NCBI RefSeq assembly: GCF_014257025.1
Contig: NZ_JACMSF010000003.1
Coordinates: forward strand, 124,001 to 188,000
Length of the DNA: 64,000 bases
Direction of reading: 5' to 3'
From: Streptomyces cupreus
Lineage (GTDB): Bacteria; Actinomycetota; Actinomycetes; Streptomycetales; Streptomycetaceae
Positions 33,006 to 42,545 of the stretch are shown piece by piece. A model generated the notes under the pieces. It made no database searches. It was given only the letters and a program-made list of their open reading frames with translations, and had not been told where the DNA came from. Every line of letters begins with the position of its first letter. Within the stretch, counting starts at the first letter, position 1. The position numbers were made by a program, and so were the translations under genes.

Positions 33006-33041
33006 TTGACAGAAGGATTGGTCTGGACCAACTTATTTGAC
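33006..33041 (+). promoter_or_regulatory. Chitinase promoter with DasR-type (dre) operator
   Basis: A perfect -35 box TTGACA lies at 33006-33011. A 16-base near-palindrome ATTGGTCTGGACCAAC (33017-33032) closely matches the dre consensus ACTGGTCTAGACCAGT bound by the GlcNAc-responsive repressor DasR. The -10 would fall at about 33029-33036 (CAACTTAT), putting the operator in the spacer. No ribosome site precedes the ATG at 33042, so the transcript may be leaderless. Confidence 0.75.
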
Positions 33042-34727
33042 ATGTCCATACGCAGACGATCGACACGTCTCTGGACGGGTGCCGTCACCCTGGCGCTCGC
33101 CCTCTCCTTCGCGGGCACGGGCCAGGCGTCCGCCGCCGATGTCAACAACGCCAAGAACGCCGGCTTCGAGTCCGGCCTGACCAACTGGACGTGCTCCGCG
33201 AGCAGCGGCACGACCGTCTCCTCGCCGGTGCACGGCGGCTCGGCCGCGCTGAAGGCGACCCCGGCCGGGCAGGACAACGCCCGCTGCACCCAGGCGGTCG
33301 CGGTCCAGCCGAACTCGACGTACACGCTCAGCGCCTGGGTGCAGGGCGGGTACGCCTATCTGGGCGTGACCGGCACCGGCACGACGGACGTGTCGACGTG
33401 GACGCCGGACTCCACCAGTTGGAAGCAGCTGACCACCACCTTCACCACCGGCTCATCGACCCGCTCGGTGACCGTGTACACGCACGGCTGGTACGGACAG
33501 GCCGCCTACCACGCCGACGATCTCTCGGTGTTCGGGCCCGACGGGGGCGGTGGCGGTGACCCTGCGCCGACGATCCCCGGTGCGCCGAGCGGGCTGACGG
33601 TGTCCGGGCGGACCTCGTCGTCGATCTCCCTGGCCTGGAACACGGTCTCGGGCGCGACCGGCTACAACGTCTACCGGAACGGCACCAAGGTGACGGCGGT
33701 GACCGGCACTTCGGCGACCGTGACCGGCCTCGCGGCCTCCACCTCGTACTCCTTCCAGGTCACGGCGACCAACTCGGCCGGTGAGTCGCCGAAGTCGGCG
33801 ACGGTGACCGGGACGACGACGGCGACCCCGACCGGACCCGCGCTGCCGAAGCACGCGGTGACCGGGTACTGGCAGAACTTCAACAACGGCGCCACCGTGC
33901 AGAAGCTCTCCGACGTCCAGGCGCAGTACGACATCATCGCGGTCGCCTTCGCCGACGCGACCGGGACTCCGGGAGCGGTGACCTTCAACCTCGACTCGGC
34001 CGGGCTCGGCGGCTACACCGTCGACCAGTTCAAGGCGGACGTCCGGGCGAAGCAGGCGGCCGGGAAGAAGGTCGTCATCTCGGTCGGCGGTGAGCGGGGC
34101 ACGGTGTCGGTGAACGACTCGGCGTCCGCGACCAACTTCGCCAACTCGGTGTACGCGCTGATGCAGGAGTACGGCTTCGACGGCGTCGACATCGACCTGG
34201 AGAACGGGCTCAACGCGACGTACATGACGCAGGCGCTCAGGTCGCTGTCGGCGAAGGCGGGATCGTCGATGATCCTGACGATGGCCCCGCAGACCATCGA
34301 CATGCAGTCGACGTCGAACTCCTACTTCCAGACGGCGCTGAACGTGAAGGACATCCTCACGGTCGTCAACATGCAGTACTACAACAGCGGTTCGATGCTG
34401 GGCTGCGACGGCAAGGTCTACAGCCAGGGCTCGGTCGACTTCCTGACCGCGCTCGCCTGTATCCAGCTGGAGGGCGGGCTTGCCCCGTCCCAGGTGGGCC
34501 TGGGTCTGCCGGCCTCGACCCGGGGCGCGGGCAGCGGGTATGTGTCCCCGTCGGTGGTGAACAGCGCGCTCGACTGTCTGGCGAAGGGCACCAACTGCGG
34601 TTCCTTCAAGCCGTCGAGGACGTATCCCGATCTTCGGGGCGCGATGACCTGGTCGACGAACTGGGACGCGACGGCGGGCAACGCGTGGTCCAACGCGGTG
34701 GGTCCGCACGTGCACGCGCTGCCGTAG
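33042..34727 (+). CDS. Secreted GH18 chitinase with CBM and fibronectin type III domain
   Basis: 561 residues: signal peptide (1-32, cleavage near ASA-AD), a carbohydrate-binding module (about 33-165, NAGFESGLTNWTCSASS start, two Cys), a Gly-rich linker, a fibronectin type III domain (about 175-265, IPGAPSGLTVSGRTSSSISL) and a GH18 catalytic domain (about 275-560). The active-site motif FDGVDIDLENG has the catalytic Glu at 387. It hydrolyses chitin outside the cell. The DasR-type operator directly upstream fits regulation by chitin degradation products. Confidence 0.95.
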   Translation: MSIRRRSTRLWTGAVTLALALSFAGTGQASAADVNNAKNAGFESGLTNWTCSASSGTTVSSPVHGGSAALKATPAGQDNARCTQAVAVQPNSTYTLSAWVQGGYAYLGVTGTGTTDVSTWTPDSTSWKQLTTTFTTGSSTRSVTVYTHGWYGQAAYHADDLSVFGPDGGGGGDPAPTIPGAPSGLTVSGRTSSSISLAWNTVSGATGYNVYRNGTKVTAVTGTSATVTGLAASTSYSFQVTATNSAGESPKSATVTGTTTATPTGPALPKHAVTGYWQNFNNGATVQKLSDVQAQYDIIAVAFADATGTPGAVTFNLDSAGLGGYTVDQFKADVRAKQAAGKKVVISVGGERGTVSVNDSASATNFANSVYALMQEYGFDGVDIDLENGLNATYMTQALRSLSAKAGSSMILTMAPQTIDMQSTSNSYFQTALNVKDILTVVNMQYYNSGSMLGCDGKVYSQGSVDFLTALACIQLEGGLAPSQVGLGLPASTRGAGSGYVSPSVVNSALDCLAKGTNCGSFKPSRTYPDLRGAMTWSTNWDATAGNAWSNAVGPHVHALP

Positions 34728-34739
34728 CGCCGCCCCGGT

Positions 34740-34776
34740 CCGTGGTCGGGGTTCGTCAGAAGAACTCCGACCACGG
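34740..34776. terminator. Bidirectional terminator-like hairpin between chitinase and transporter genes
   Basis: Perfect 10-base stem CCGTGGTCGG (34740-34749) with CCGACCACGG (34767-34776) and a 17-base loop. It lies across the stop of the convergent transporter gene, so part of the stem is coding. Confidence 0.65.
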
Positions 34777-36075
34777 CTGGTCCCAGATCTGTTTCACGCA
34801 CAGGATCAGGAACAGCAGGCCCGCGATCACCAGCATGGTGTTGCTGAGAGCGCCGTTGCGCCACTGGGCCGGGGTGCGGGCGGAGTTGAGGAGCCAGAGC
34901 AGGGTGCCGGCCAGGAACGGCAGGAACGCCGCGCCCAGGACGCCGTAGATGATGATCAGGCGGAAGGGCTGGCCCTGGAAGAGCAGGACGATCGGGGGGA
35001 AGGTCAGCCACAGGAGGTAGAGGCGGAAGGGCAGGCCGCGTTCGCGGCTGCCGGTGGCGATCTCCTCGCCGCGCGTCTCGTCGCCCTTGCGGTAGCGCTC
35101 GACGAAGTCCGCGAACATCAGGCTCACTCCGTGCCAGACGCCGATCAGCGAGGTGAACGAGGTGGCGAAGAAGCCGATGAGGAAGAACTTCGCCGTCGCC
35201 GTGCCGTACTCCGCCTCCAGGATGTCGCTGAGCTGGAGCAGGCCCTTGTCGCCACTGGCGATGGCGACGTTCGCCGAGTGCAGCAGTTCCGCGCCGACGA
35301 AGAGCATCGCGACGACGAAGATTCCGGTGGTGGCGTAGGCGACCCGGTTGTCCAGCCGCATGACCTTCATCCAGCCGGTGTTCGTCCAGCCCTTGGCGTT
35401 GACCCAGTAGCCGTACGCGGCCAGCGTGATGGTGCCGCCGACGCCGCCGATCAGGCCGAGGGTGTTGAGGACGGAGTCCTTCTCGTCGGGCAGCACCGGC
35501 AGCAGGCCCGCGAAGGCGTCGCCGAGGTTCGGGGTGACGCGGATCGCCAGGTAGACGGTCACCACGAACATGACGCCCACCAGGACCGTCATGACCTTCT
35601 CGAAGACCGCGTACTTGTTGAACCAGACGAAGACCAGGCCCACCAGGCCGCAGGCCACGCCCCACCACTCCAGGTCCATCACATCGGGAAAGAGCGCCTG
35701 AAGCGGCAGCGCGCTCGACGACATGGCCGCCGCGCCGTACACGAAGCCCCAGATCACGACGTAGCCGACGAAGAACCAGGTGGTCCAGCGGCCGAGGCTC
35801 GCCCAGCCGTCGAACAGGGTGCGTCCGGTGGACAGATGCCATCGCCCGGCCGCCTCGGCGAGGGAGATCTTCACCAGACAGCCGATGATCGCGGCCCACA
35901 GCAGCGTGTACCCGAAGCTGCTTCCGGCGATCAGCGTGGCCACCAGGTCACCGGCGCCGACACCGGTCGCGGCAACAACGATGCCAGGGCCGATGTACTT
36001 CCAACTGGACTTACGGGGGGAGGAGTCGATTGCGTCGGTCTGTGTTGTCTGAGTGTTTCCCGAGCTGTCCACCAT
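34756..36075 (-). CDS. Nramp-family-like metal transporter
   Basis: 439 residues with 11 hydrophobic segments in the APC/Nramp pattern. The N-terminal segment reads YIGPGIVVAATGVGAGDLVATLIAGSSFG. Where classical Nramp proteins have the metal-binding DPGN motif, this one has GAGD. The second half-repeat motif (MPH-type) is also not obvious. Such divergent members may carry other cations (the NRMT group takes magnesium) or none. ATG at 36075 chosen; an upstream GTG would overlap unlikely sequence. Monocistronic; convergent with the chitinase. Confidence 0.82.
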   Translation of the reverse strand: MVDSSGNTQTTQTDAIDSSPRKSSWKYIGPGIVVAATGVGAGDLVATLIAGSSFGYTLLWAAIIGCLVKISLAEAAGRWHLSTGRTLFDGWASLGRWTTWFFVGYVVIWGFVYGAAAMSSSALPLQALFPDVMDLEWWGVACGLVGLVFVWFNKYAVFEKVMTVLVGVMFVVTVYLAIRVTPNLGDAFAGLLPVLPDEKDSVLNTLGLIGGVGGTITLAAYGYWVNAKGWTNTGWMKVMRLDNRVAYATTGIFVVAMLFVGAELLHSANVAIASGDKGLLQLSDILEAEYGTATAKFFLIGFFATSFTSLIGVWHGVSLMFADFVERYRKGDETRGEEIATGSRERGLPFRLYLLWLTFPPIVLLFQGQPFRLIIIYGVLGAAFLPFLAGTLLWLLNSARTPAQWRNGALSNTMLVIAGLLFLILCVKQIWDQPWSEFF

Positions 36076-36120
36076 GCAGATCAAGAAACCGCAGCGGGAC
36101 CGGGCCGACAAGAGGGCGCG

Positions 36121-36543
36121 TCAGAGTTCGAACCACACCGTCTTGCGCTGCCCGTCCTGATGGCAGCCCCATCTTCGGGCCAGCGCGTCCACCAGGAACA
36201 TCCCCCGCCCGCTCTCCGAACCGCCCGCGTCCAGCACCTGCGGAGTGCGCCGGCCGGCGTCCTGGACCTCGCAGCGCAGGATGCCGTGCGCGGCGGACAG
36301 GGTCACCCGGAACCGGCTCGCCGAGTGCAGCAGCGCGTTGGTCGCCAGCTCGCTGACCAGCAGCTCGGCGGTGTCCAGCACATCATCCTGGCCCGCGAGA
36401 CCCCATAGCTCCAGCTGCCTGCGCACCTCCGCGCGGGCCTCGCGGATCGCGGAGGGGCGGGGGTCGTACTCCGCGGTCAGATGACCTGCTCCGACGGGCG
36501 GTTGACGGTGGGGGCCGTTCCGGAGTTGCAGCATGTTGTCCAT
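36121..36543 (-). CDS. ATP-binding protein, anti-sigma-factor-like kinase (HATPase_c)
   Basis: 140 residues, one HATPase_c_2 domain of the RsbW/SpoIIAB type widespread in Streptomyces. Visible are the N box ELLVSELATNALLHSAS, the G1 region CEVQDAGRRTP and G2 GGSESGRGMFLVDALARRWG, with the terminal GKTVWFEL. Family members phosphorylate anti-sigma-factor antagonists or regulate differentiation. The next gene (36611, MEDS domain) is in the same orientation and is the likely partner. Confidence 0.88.
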   Translation of the reverse strand: MDNMLQLRNGPHRQPPVGAGHLTAEYDPRPSAIREARAEVRRQLELWGLAGQDDVLDTAELLVSELATNALLHSASRFRVTLSAAHGILRCEVQDAGRRTPQVLDAGGSESGRGMFLVDALARRWGCHQDGQRKTVWFEL

Positions 36544-36610
36544 GGTCGTCGGGCCATGGACCGGGCGCACGGGTAGATATACCTGTTTCCCTACCTGCGT
36601 CCCGCCCGCA

Positions 36611-37507
36611 CTACCCGTATTGCAGGCGTACGGTCGACCCGTCCGCGTCGTCCCGGACGTCGACGTAGGCGCAGACCTGGCGGGCGTACCACAGGCCCTG
36701 TCCTGGTTCCAGTTCGCCGGTGTCCGGCGGGACGAAGCCGGCCAGGGGGTTCTCGACGCGCCGGGTGGAGCGTAGCTCACAGACGCAGCCCGGCGCCTCG
36801 CCCCACAGCCGCACCCCGGTGACGGGCCCGAGCGCGGCCGCCGCCTCGGTGACGGCCAGCGCGAACAGCTCCGCGTCCGCCGCCGACAGCCCGCTCCCGC
36901 CCGACCAGGCCCGTACGGCTTCGGCGTCCGCGCGGGCCAGCGGCGTGGCGTCGGCGGGGGGCGGTGGCAGGGGTACGGCGTCCAGCTCGGCGGCGAGCCG
37001 GACGGGGTCCTCGTACACGCCCGTGGCGGGGTGGGCGCGGCGGGCCTCGGCGATGAGGGCGGGGCCGGCCGTGCGGGTGTCGTAGACGCACAGGGCGGTG
37101 GTGGCGAGAGGGGCGAACAGGAGGTTGGCGAGGGCCTCGTAGCGGATCCACTCGGCGCTCTCGCGTGGCGAGCGTCCGGCCCGGCCGCTCCAGACGGGTT
37201 CCATCAGCAGATGGATACGGCCGCCGGGGCCGCCGTGCGCGGCGAGGTAACCGGCCGCCTGGGCGACGGCATTGGCGGCCGAACCGGTGTACCAGTCGGT
37301 GTGCGGGACGAGTCCCACGTGCTTCGCGTCGGCGCCGAGGGCGTCCCGCAGGAGGTCCAGTTTGCCGGGGGCGGCGATGGCGACGGGCGGGGGTTCGTCG
37401 GGGCTGTCCAGAGCCTCCGCGAGGAAGGGGAGGGCGGCGGCCACGAACGCGTCGTCGGCGGCGAGGACGGTCATGCGGTGGTCGAACGCCTGTGGTCGGT
37501 TGCTCAC
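36611..37507 (-). CDS. MEDS domain / RsbA-like regulatory ATP-binding protein
   Basis: 298 residues. The N-terminal MEDS domain (FDHRMTVLAADDAFVAAALPFLAEAL, LLMEPVWSGRAGRSPRESAEWIRYEALANLLFA) is followed by a degenerate HATPase region (SAADAELFALAVTEAAAALGPVTGVRLWG, DTGELEPGQGLWYARQVCAYVDVR). This layout is the anti-sigma-factor RsbA family. It probably senses a methanogen/DcmR-like small ligand or partner and modulates the neighbouring kinase. GTG start with AGGGGAT upstream. Confidence 0.85.
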   Translation of the reverse strand: MSNRPQAFDHRMTVLAADDAFVAAALPFLAEALDSPDEPPPVAIAAPGKLDLLRDALGADAKHVGLVPHTDWYTGSAANAVAQAAGYLAAHGGPGGRIHLLMEPVWSGRAGRSPRESAEWIRYEALANLLFAPLATTALCVYDTRTAGPALIAEARRAHPATGVYEDPVRLAAELDAVPLPPPPADATPLARADAEAVRAWSGGSGLSAADAELFALAVTEAAAALGPVTGVRLWGEAPGCVCELRSTRRVENPLAGFVPPDTGELEPGQGLWYARQVCAYVDVRDDADGSTVRLQYG

Positions 37508-37541
37508 GCGATCCCCTGTCTGTGCCGTGTCGGGTGGTGGT

Positions 37542-40232
37542 TCAGTGCCTGGCCGTGACCCAGGCGGCGAGCTGGCTGCGGTTGCTCAGGCCGAGCTTGC
37601 CGAGGATGCGTTCCACATGGCCCTCGGCGGTGCGGCGGGCGATGACCAGGCGGTCGGCGATCTGGTGGTTGGCCAGGCCCTGCGCCACGAGCTCGGCCAC
37701 CTGGGACTCCCGGGGGGTCAGATGGGTGCCTCGTGGTTGAGCTGCTGGCTCCGGGGCGGCCCGTCCTTCGTCGAGGGCCTGGCCCACCAGCTCCGTCAGA
37801 TCCAGCTCGCTGCCGTGCCGGTACGCCTTCTCGTACGCGGCCTCGCTCAGGGCCGCACGGGCTCGGCGCTCGCTGTCCTCGCGGGTCTTGTTGAGGGCGG
37901 CGGAGCCCCAGCGGTCGCGGTCGATGTCGGACCAGATCCGGTCGGCGCCGCCGAGCAGCAGCGCCGCGTGTTCGTGGGCGCCGGTCTCCGTGGCGATGCG
38001 GGCCAGGAGGTCGAGGGTGAGGGCGATGCCGGTGATGTCGTGCACGGCGAGCTTGAGGCGCAGGGCCTGGTGGGCGTGGCGATCGGCTGCGGGCCAGTCC
38101 CGCTTCACCGTGTGGGCCAGGGCGAGCATCCGCAGGACGTACGAGTGCACCCACTCCTCGCCGTGCCGTTCGCAGAGCCGGCGGGCCTCCTCGCAGACGG
38201 CGACGGCCCGGTCTGCCTCGCCCAGGAAGCCCAGCGCGCAGGCGAGTTCCACGCGGTCGAGGCCGACCAGGCTGAGGTGCTGGCCGGGGACGCGGCCCCG
38301 GGTCGCGGCGGCCTCGAAGTGGGTGAGTGCGGTGGGCAGGTCGTCGAGGAAGAGGGTGATGACGCCGATGACGTAGGCGGCGTGGGCCGCTTCGGCCTGG
38401 TCGCCCAGGTCTCGGGCGAGGGCGCGGGCCTCCTCGGCGAGGCGGCGGCCGTGCACGAGGTCCCGGGTGACGGCGGCGAGGAGTCCGGCGATCCACAGGG
38501 CGCGGGCGCGTTCCGGGGTGGGCTCGGGGTTGGCGGCGAGGGCGCGTTCCAGCCAGTGACGGCCCTCTCGGGGGGCGCCGCAGGCGTGCCAGTAGAACCA
38601 GAGGGTGCCGGCAAGACGGAGAGCGGCGAGCCGGTCTTCGGGAGTGGCCAGAGGGTCGTCGGACACGGCGGAGGGCTCGGCCGGTGCGGCCGGAGGGTCG
38701 TCGGACACGGCGGAGAACTCGGCCCGCGCGGCCGGAGGCTCGTCGGAAACGGCGGAGAACTCGGCCGGTGCAGCCGGACAGTCGTCGGACACGGCGGAGA
38801 ACTCGGCCCGTGCGGCCGGAGGCTCGTCGGAAACGGCGGAGAACTCGGCCGGTGCAGCCGGACAGTCCTCAGACACGGCGGAGAACTCGGCCCGTGCGGC
38901 CGCAGGCACGTCGGTGACGGCAAGGTGCTCGCCGGGCTCGGCAGGGCACTCCCGCGATACGGCAGAACACACGCCCGGCACGGCACAGCACCCGCCCGGC
39001 ACGGCACAGCACCCGCCAGGCACGGTGTCGCGCTCACCCGGGACCGCGAGCCGTTCTCCCCGTGCCGTGAGGCCGAAGTCGAGGGCTGCGCGCAGGTTGT
39101 CGTGGTCGGCTCGCAGGCGGGCTACGATCTCGCGTTGCCCCGGGCCGAACCAGGCGCGTTCATACGCACTGGCCCGCCGCTGCATCCATGCCCGCTGGCG
39201 CCGCCGGGCAGCGAACTCCTCGCCGGGCAGGGCGCGCAGGCGGTCGAGGCCGTAGTGGCGGAGGGTGTCGAGGAGGCGGTAGCGCACGGCACCGGCCGCC
39301 GTCTGTCTGATCAGTACCGACTTGTCCACCAGGCCGGTGACCGCCTCCACGACGTCCGCGGGGCGCAGGAGTTCGCCGTCCGCGCACACCGCCTCCGCCG
39401 TCTCCAGATCGAAGCCGCCCGACAGCACCGATGCTCTGGCCCAGGTCAACTGCTCCTGTTCCGTGCACAGTTGATGGCTCCAGTCGACCGTCGCACGCAG
39501 CTCCTGACGGTCGTCCAGGCTCTCCATCAGCTGGTCGAGGCCGAGGTCCCGCAGCCGTCCCGCCGCGAGTTCGATGGCGAGCGGAAGTCCGTCGAGGCGG
39601 CGGCACAGGCGGGCCACGGCCGCCCGGTTGTCCGGGGTCAGCCGGAAGCCGGGGTCCACGGCGGCGGCCCGGTCGGCGAACAGGGCGAGTGCCGGGTGGC
39701 GGTGGGCGTGGGACAGGTCGCCGTCCGGGTCAGGGACGGGCAGGGGCCGTAGCTCCAGAAGGTGCTCCCCCATCAGGCCGAGGCGGTGCCGGCTCGTCGC
39801 CAGGACGTGCACATGCGGGGTGCGCTGGAGCAGGGCCGCGGTCAGCTGCGCGCAAGCCGTCAGCAGATGCTCGCAGTTGTCGACGACGAGGAGCAGCCGC
39901 CGGTGCCCGAGCCGTTCGGCGAGCGCGTCCAGTGGGGGCCGGTCGGTGTGGTCGTGCAGGCCCAGGGCGTGGGCGGCGGCGTGCGGGACGAGGGCAGGGT
40001 CGTCGAGTCCCGCCAGGTGCACGAAGCGGACGCCGTCCGGGAAGGTGCCGCGGACCCGGTCCGCGAGGCGCGTGGCGAGACGGGTCTTGCCGACGCCGCC
40101 GGGACCGGTCAGGGTGACCAGGCGTGCGCGGGCCAACAACCGCCGTACCGAAGCCAGTTCGGTGCGCCGGTCGACGAAGCCGGTCGACTCGGGCGACCCG
40201 TGGTCGCCTCGCCGTGGCGCTGATCCGCCCAT
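37542..40232 (-). CDS. Large LuxR-type transcriptional regulator with NB-ARC-like ATPase and internal minisatellite
   Basis: 896 residues. N-terminal AAA/NB-ARC-like domain with Walker [10 protein letters not shown] (42-50) and [12 protein letters not shown], a helical region ([13 protein letters not shown]), a TPR-like middle and a C-terminal LuxR HTH (837-896: [36 protein letters not shown]). Between ATPase and TPR sections lies an insertion of low-complexity repeats, residues about 395-527, including six 14-residue units (see repeat). GTP/ATP binding and DNA binding residues are intact. Start ATG at 40232; the longer frame to 40340 lacks a better site. Divergent from the carboxypeptidase gene at 40585. 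Confidence 0.88.
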   Translation of the reverse strand: MGGSAPRRGDHGSPESTGFVDRRTELASVRRLLARARLVTLTGPGGVGKTRLATRLADRVRGTFPDGVRFVHLAGLDDPALVPHAAAHALGLHDHTDRPPLDALAERLGHRRLLLVVDNCEHLLTACAQLTAALLQRTPHVHVLATSRHRLGLMGEHLLELRPLPVPDPDGDLSHAHRHPALALFADRAAAVDPGFRLTPDNRAAVARLCRRLDGLPLAIELAAGRLRDLGLDQLMESLDDRQELRATVDWSHQLCTEQEQLTWARASVLSGGFDLETAEAVCADGELLRPADVVEAVTGLVDKSVLIRQTAAGAVRYRLLDTLRHYGLDRLRALPGEEFAARRRQRAWMQRRASAYERAWFGPGQREIVARLRADHDNLRAALDFGLTARGERLAVPGERDTVPGGCCAVPGGCCAVPGVCSAVSRECPAEPGEHLAVTDVPAAARAEFSAVSEDCPAAPAEFSAVSDEPPAARAEFSAVSDDCPAAPAEFSAVSDEPPAARAEFSAVSDDPPAAPAEPSAVSDDPLATPEDRLAALRLAGTLWFYWHACGAPREGRHWLERALAANPEPTPERARALWIAGLLAAVTRDLVHGRRLAEEARALARDLGDQAEAAHAAYVIGVITLFLDDLPTALTHFEAAATRGRVPGQHLSLVGLDRVELACALGFLGEADRAVAVCEEARRLCERHGEEWVHSYVLRMLALAHTVKRDWPAADRHAHQALRLKLAVHDITGIALTLDLLARIATETGAHEHAALLLGGADRIWSDIDRDRWGSAALNKTREDSERRARAALSEAAYEKAYRHGSELDLTELVGQALDEGRAAPEPAAQPRGTHLTPRESQVAELVAQGLANHQIADRLVIARRTAEGHVERILGKLGLSNRSQLAAWVTARH
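38655..38906. repeat. Six tandem 42-bp repeats inside the LuxR gene
   Basis: Six units of exactly 42 bases start at 38655, 38697, 38739, 38781, 38823 and 38865, each encoding a 14-residue version of [14 protein letters not shown]. Units alternate between two subtypes (CPAAPAEF.. and PPAARAEF..), a sign of expansion by paired units. A second, shorter repeat array (about 18-21 bases, CCCGGCACGGCACAGCAC) follows at 38960-39030. Frame is kept throughout. Confidence 0.95.
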
Positions 40233-40584
40233 GATCAGCCAGTCCAGTCCTCTGAGGTTGTGGTCCGAGAAGCGAGCCGGAGTGCGGCCCTCCTCTTGGC
40301 CGCGGACCCTCACTGTCCCCGCTTCGCCCCGGACATGCACACGAAGCTCACACGCCCGGGTGCAACTTCCGTCAGGCCCGTGTCACATGCCGCCCGCACG
40401 CGTACACTGCCCGGCCCTCGCCGCCCGAACGGTTCACGCCATCGCGGCCGTTTTCACCCTTGACCTGCTCATGCCACACGCGGACGATGAGCGCCACCCG
40501 CACCAGCACGTCGCTGAACCACCCCCCTGCTCCACTCCCCAACTTCCGGAGATCCCGGAATTCCTGGAGACACAAGGAGAATTC
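40233..40584. other. Divergent promoter region between LuxR and carboxypeptidase genes
   Basis: No gene in these 352 bases. A candidate plus-strand promoter is TTGACC (40460-40465), 17 bases, GACGAT (40483-40488), about 96 bases before the carboxypeptidase start. The remainder would hold the leftward LuxR promoter. Confidence 0.4.
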
Positions 40585-41934
40585 ATGCGACTTCGCATAC
40601 GAGGCTCGGGCGCCCGCAGCGGCAGACGCACCGCCGCGCTCGCCACCCTCCTCGCCCTGGCCCTCGCGGCACCCCTCTCCGCGAACGTCACGGCGAGCGC
40701 CGACAGCGGTACCAGGGCGGCACCCTCCGCCGACGACATCCGCCAGTACGAGATCCACACCCACTCGACGGCCAGGGACCGCACCGCGATCCAGCGTCTG
40801 GGCGTCAGCGTGGACGAGGTCGACTCACACGGCCTGGTGGTCTCCGGCCGCGCCGACCAGATCCGCAAGCTGCGCGGGCTCGGCTACGAGGTCACGCCGC
40901 TCGCCGCCGTACCGGACCGGTCGAACGGCGCGGACGACATCCGGCTGCTCGACTTCCCGTCGGCCGACTCCCGCTACCACAACTACGCGGAGATGACGAG
41001 CGAGATCAACTCGATCGTCTCGGCGAACCCGAGCATCGCCAGCACGCGTGTGATCGGCACGTCGTACCAGGGCCGGAACATCACCGCCATCAAGATCAGC
41101 GACAACGTCGGCACGGACGAGTCCGAGCCGGAGGTGCTGTTCACCCACCACCAGCACGCCCGTGAGCACCTCACCGTCGAGATGGCGCTGTACCTGCTGC
41201 GCGAGCTGACCTCCGACTACGGCACCGACTCCCGGGTCACCAGCATGGTGAACGGCCGTGAGATCTGGATCATCCCCGACGTCAACCCGGACGGCGGCGA
41301 GTACGACATCGCGACCGGCTCGTACCGCTCCTGGCGCAAGAACCGCCAGCCCAACTCCGGTTCCTCGTACGTCGGCACCGACCTCAACCGCAACTGGAAC
41401 TACCGCTGGGGCTGCTGCGGCGGCTCCTCCGGTTCCACGTCCTCGGAGACGTACCGGGGTTCGGCGGCAGAGTCCGCGCCCGAGGTGAAGGTGGTCGCGA
41501 ACTTCGTGCGCGGCCGGGTCGTCGGCGGGGTGCAGCAGATCAAGGCCGCGATCGACTTCCACACCTACAGCGAACTGGTGCTGTGGCCCTTCGGGTACAC
41601 GTACTCCGACACGACGACCGGGATGACGGCCGACGACCGGAACGCCTTCGCGACGGTCGGCGGCAAGATGGCGGCCAGCAACGGCTACACGCCGGAGCAG
41701 TCCAGCGATCTGTACATCACCGACGGGTCGATCGACGACTATCTCTGGGGTGCGCACAAGATCTTCGGGTACACCTTCGAGATGTATCCGCGCTCCAGCT
41801 CCGGCGGTGGGTTCTACCCGCCCGACGAGGTGATCGAGCGGGAGACCTCTCGTAACCGGGACGCGGTGCTGCAGTTGCTGGAGAACGCGGACTGTATGTA
41901 CCGGTCGATCGGGAAGGAGTCCCAGTACTGCTAG
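40585..41934 (+). CDS. Secreted M14 zinc carboxypeptidase
   Basis: 449 residues: signal peptide (1-40, [23 protein letters not shown]), propeptide-like region (about 45-125, [19 protein letters not shown]), and the M14 peptidase domain. Zinc ligands are H191 and E194 (HHQHAREH) and H326 ([12 protein letters not shown]). The catalytic Glu is E399 (YTFEMYP). Substrate-binding [11 protein letters not shown] is present. It removes C-terminal residues from extracellular peptides. ATG preceded by AAGGAGAA. Confidence 0.95.
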   Translation: MRLRIRGSGARSGRRTAALATLLALALAAPLSANVTASADSGTRAAPSADDIRQYEIHTHSTARDRTAIQRLGVSVDEVDSHGLVVSGRADQIRKLRGLGYEVTPLAAVPDRSNGADDIRLLDFPSADSRYHNYAEMTSEINSIVSANPSIASTRVIGTSYQGRNITAIKISDNVGTDESEPEVLFTHHQHAREHLTVEMALYLLRELTSDYGTDSRVTSMVNGREIWIIPDVNPDGGEYDIATGSYRSWRKNRQPNSGSSYVGTDLNRNWNYRWGCCGGSSGSTSSETYRGSAAESAPEVKVVANFVRGRVVGGVQQIKAAIDFHTYSELVLWPFGYTYSDTTTGMTADDRNAFATVGGKMAASNGYTPEQSSDLYITDGSIDDYLWGAHKIFGYTFEMYPRSSSGGGFYPPDEVIERETSRNRDAVLQLLENADCMYRSIGKESQYC

Positions 41935-41943
41935 GAGGACTCC

Positions 41944-42507
41944 CTACTCGGACTCCTCGAAGTAGGCGTCCAGCACGGCGTCGAGCTGTGACTCCCACTC
42001 GCTGAAGCGGCTCCTGGCCGTCGCCTCGATCTCGATCGGGTACCAACGGCGGTCAGGAGTGTGCACCGTGACGGTGAACCGCTTGCCGAAGCGGGCGGAC
42101 TCCGTCTCCACGGCGCCGATCTCGTCCCAACGGAACTCGCACTCCTGGTCGTCCAGGGCGAGACGGACACCGCGGCGGTCGGCGACGATCTTCGCCCGGC
42201 GGTCGGAGGCTTCGAAAACGGGGCCGTCGTCGTCGGCATCGTCGGCGTCGTCCTCCGCCGCCTCCGCCGCTTCCTCTACGACCGTCTCCTCGGCCTCCGC
42301 CTCGGTCTTCGCCGGCTCCTCCGCCTGCGTCTCCTCGGACTCGCGCTCCTTGGACACGGGCTCCTTGGACACGGGCTCCTTGGACACGGGCGAGGTGAGC
42401 CCGGGGACGAAGGCCGGGTCGAATCCGGCGCCCTCCAGGGGCTGGCTGCTCGATCCTATGCGCTGCTCCACAGCGGGCAGTATGGTCGACGATCCTGTGC
42501 GCCACAC
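41944..42507 (-). CDS. Unknown protein with acidic repeat linker and PH-like C-terminal domain
   Basis: 187 residues. N-terminal part is unremarkable; then PVSKE repeated three times (15-base direct repeats CTCCTTGGACACGGG at 42358-42390), a long Glu/Ala/Asp-rich linker (about 60-95), and a C-terminal domain (100-187, ASDRRAKIVADRRGVRLALD, CEFRWDEIGAVETE, RRWYPIEIEA) that looks like a bacterial PH-like fold. GTG start at 42507 uncertain. Unknown function. Confidence 0.65.
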   Translation of the reverse strand: MWRTGSSTILPAVEQRIGSSSQPLEGAGFDPAFVPGLTSPVSKEPVSKEPVSKERESEETQAEEPAKTEAEAEETVVEEAAEAAEDDADDADDDGPVFEASDRRAKIVADRRGVRLALDDQECEFRWDEIGAVETESARFGKRFTVTVHTPDRRWYPIEIEATARSRFSEWESQLDAVLDAYFEESE

Positions 42508-42545
42508 AGCCAGCCCCCTGCATCGTTATACGAAGATGCTCTCCG

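Noticed and set aside
38655..38906. CRISPR array
   Set aside because: The 42-bp units are contiguous without spacers and preserve the LuxR reading frame.
37272..39752. 826-residue plus-strand ORF opposite the LuxR gene
   Set aside because: Antisense shadow; repeats and composition follow the minus-strand gene.
39574..40584. Upstream extension of the carboxypeptidase frame
   Set aside because: The codons upstream overlap the LuxR gene antisense; the ATG at 40585 has AAGGAGAA and begins a normal signal peptide.
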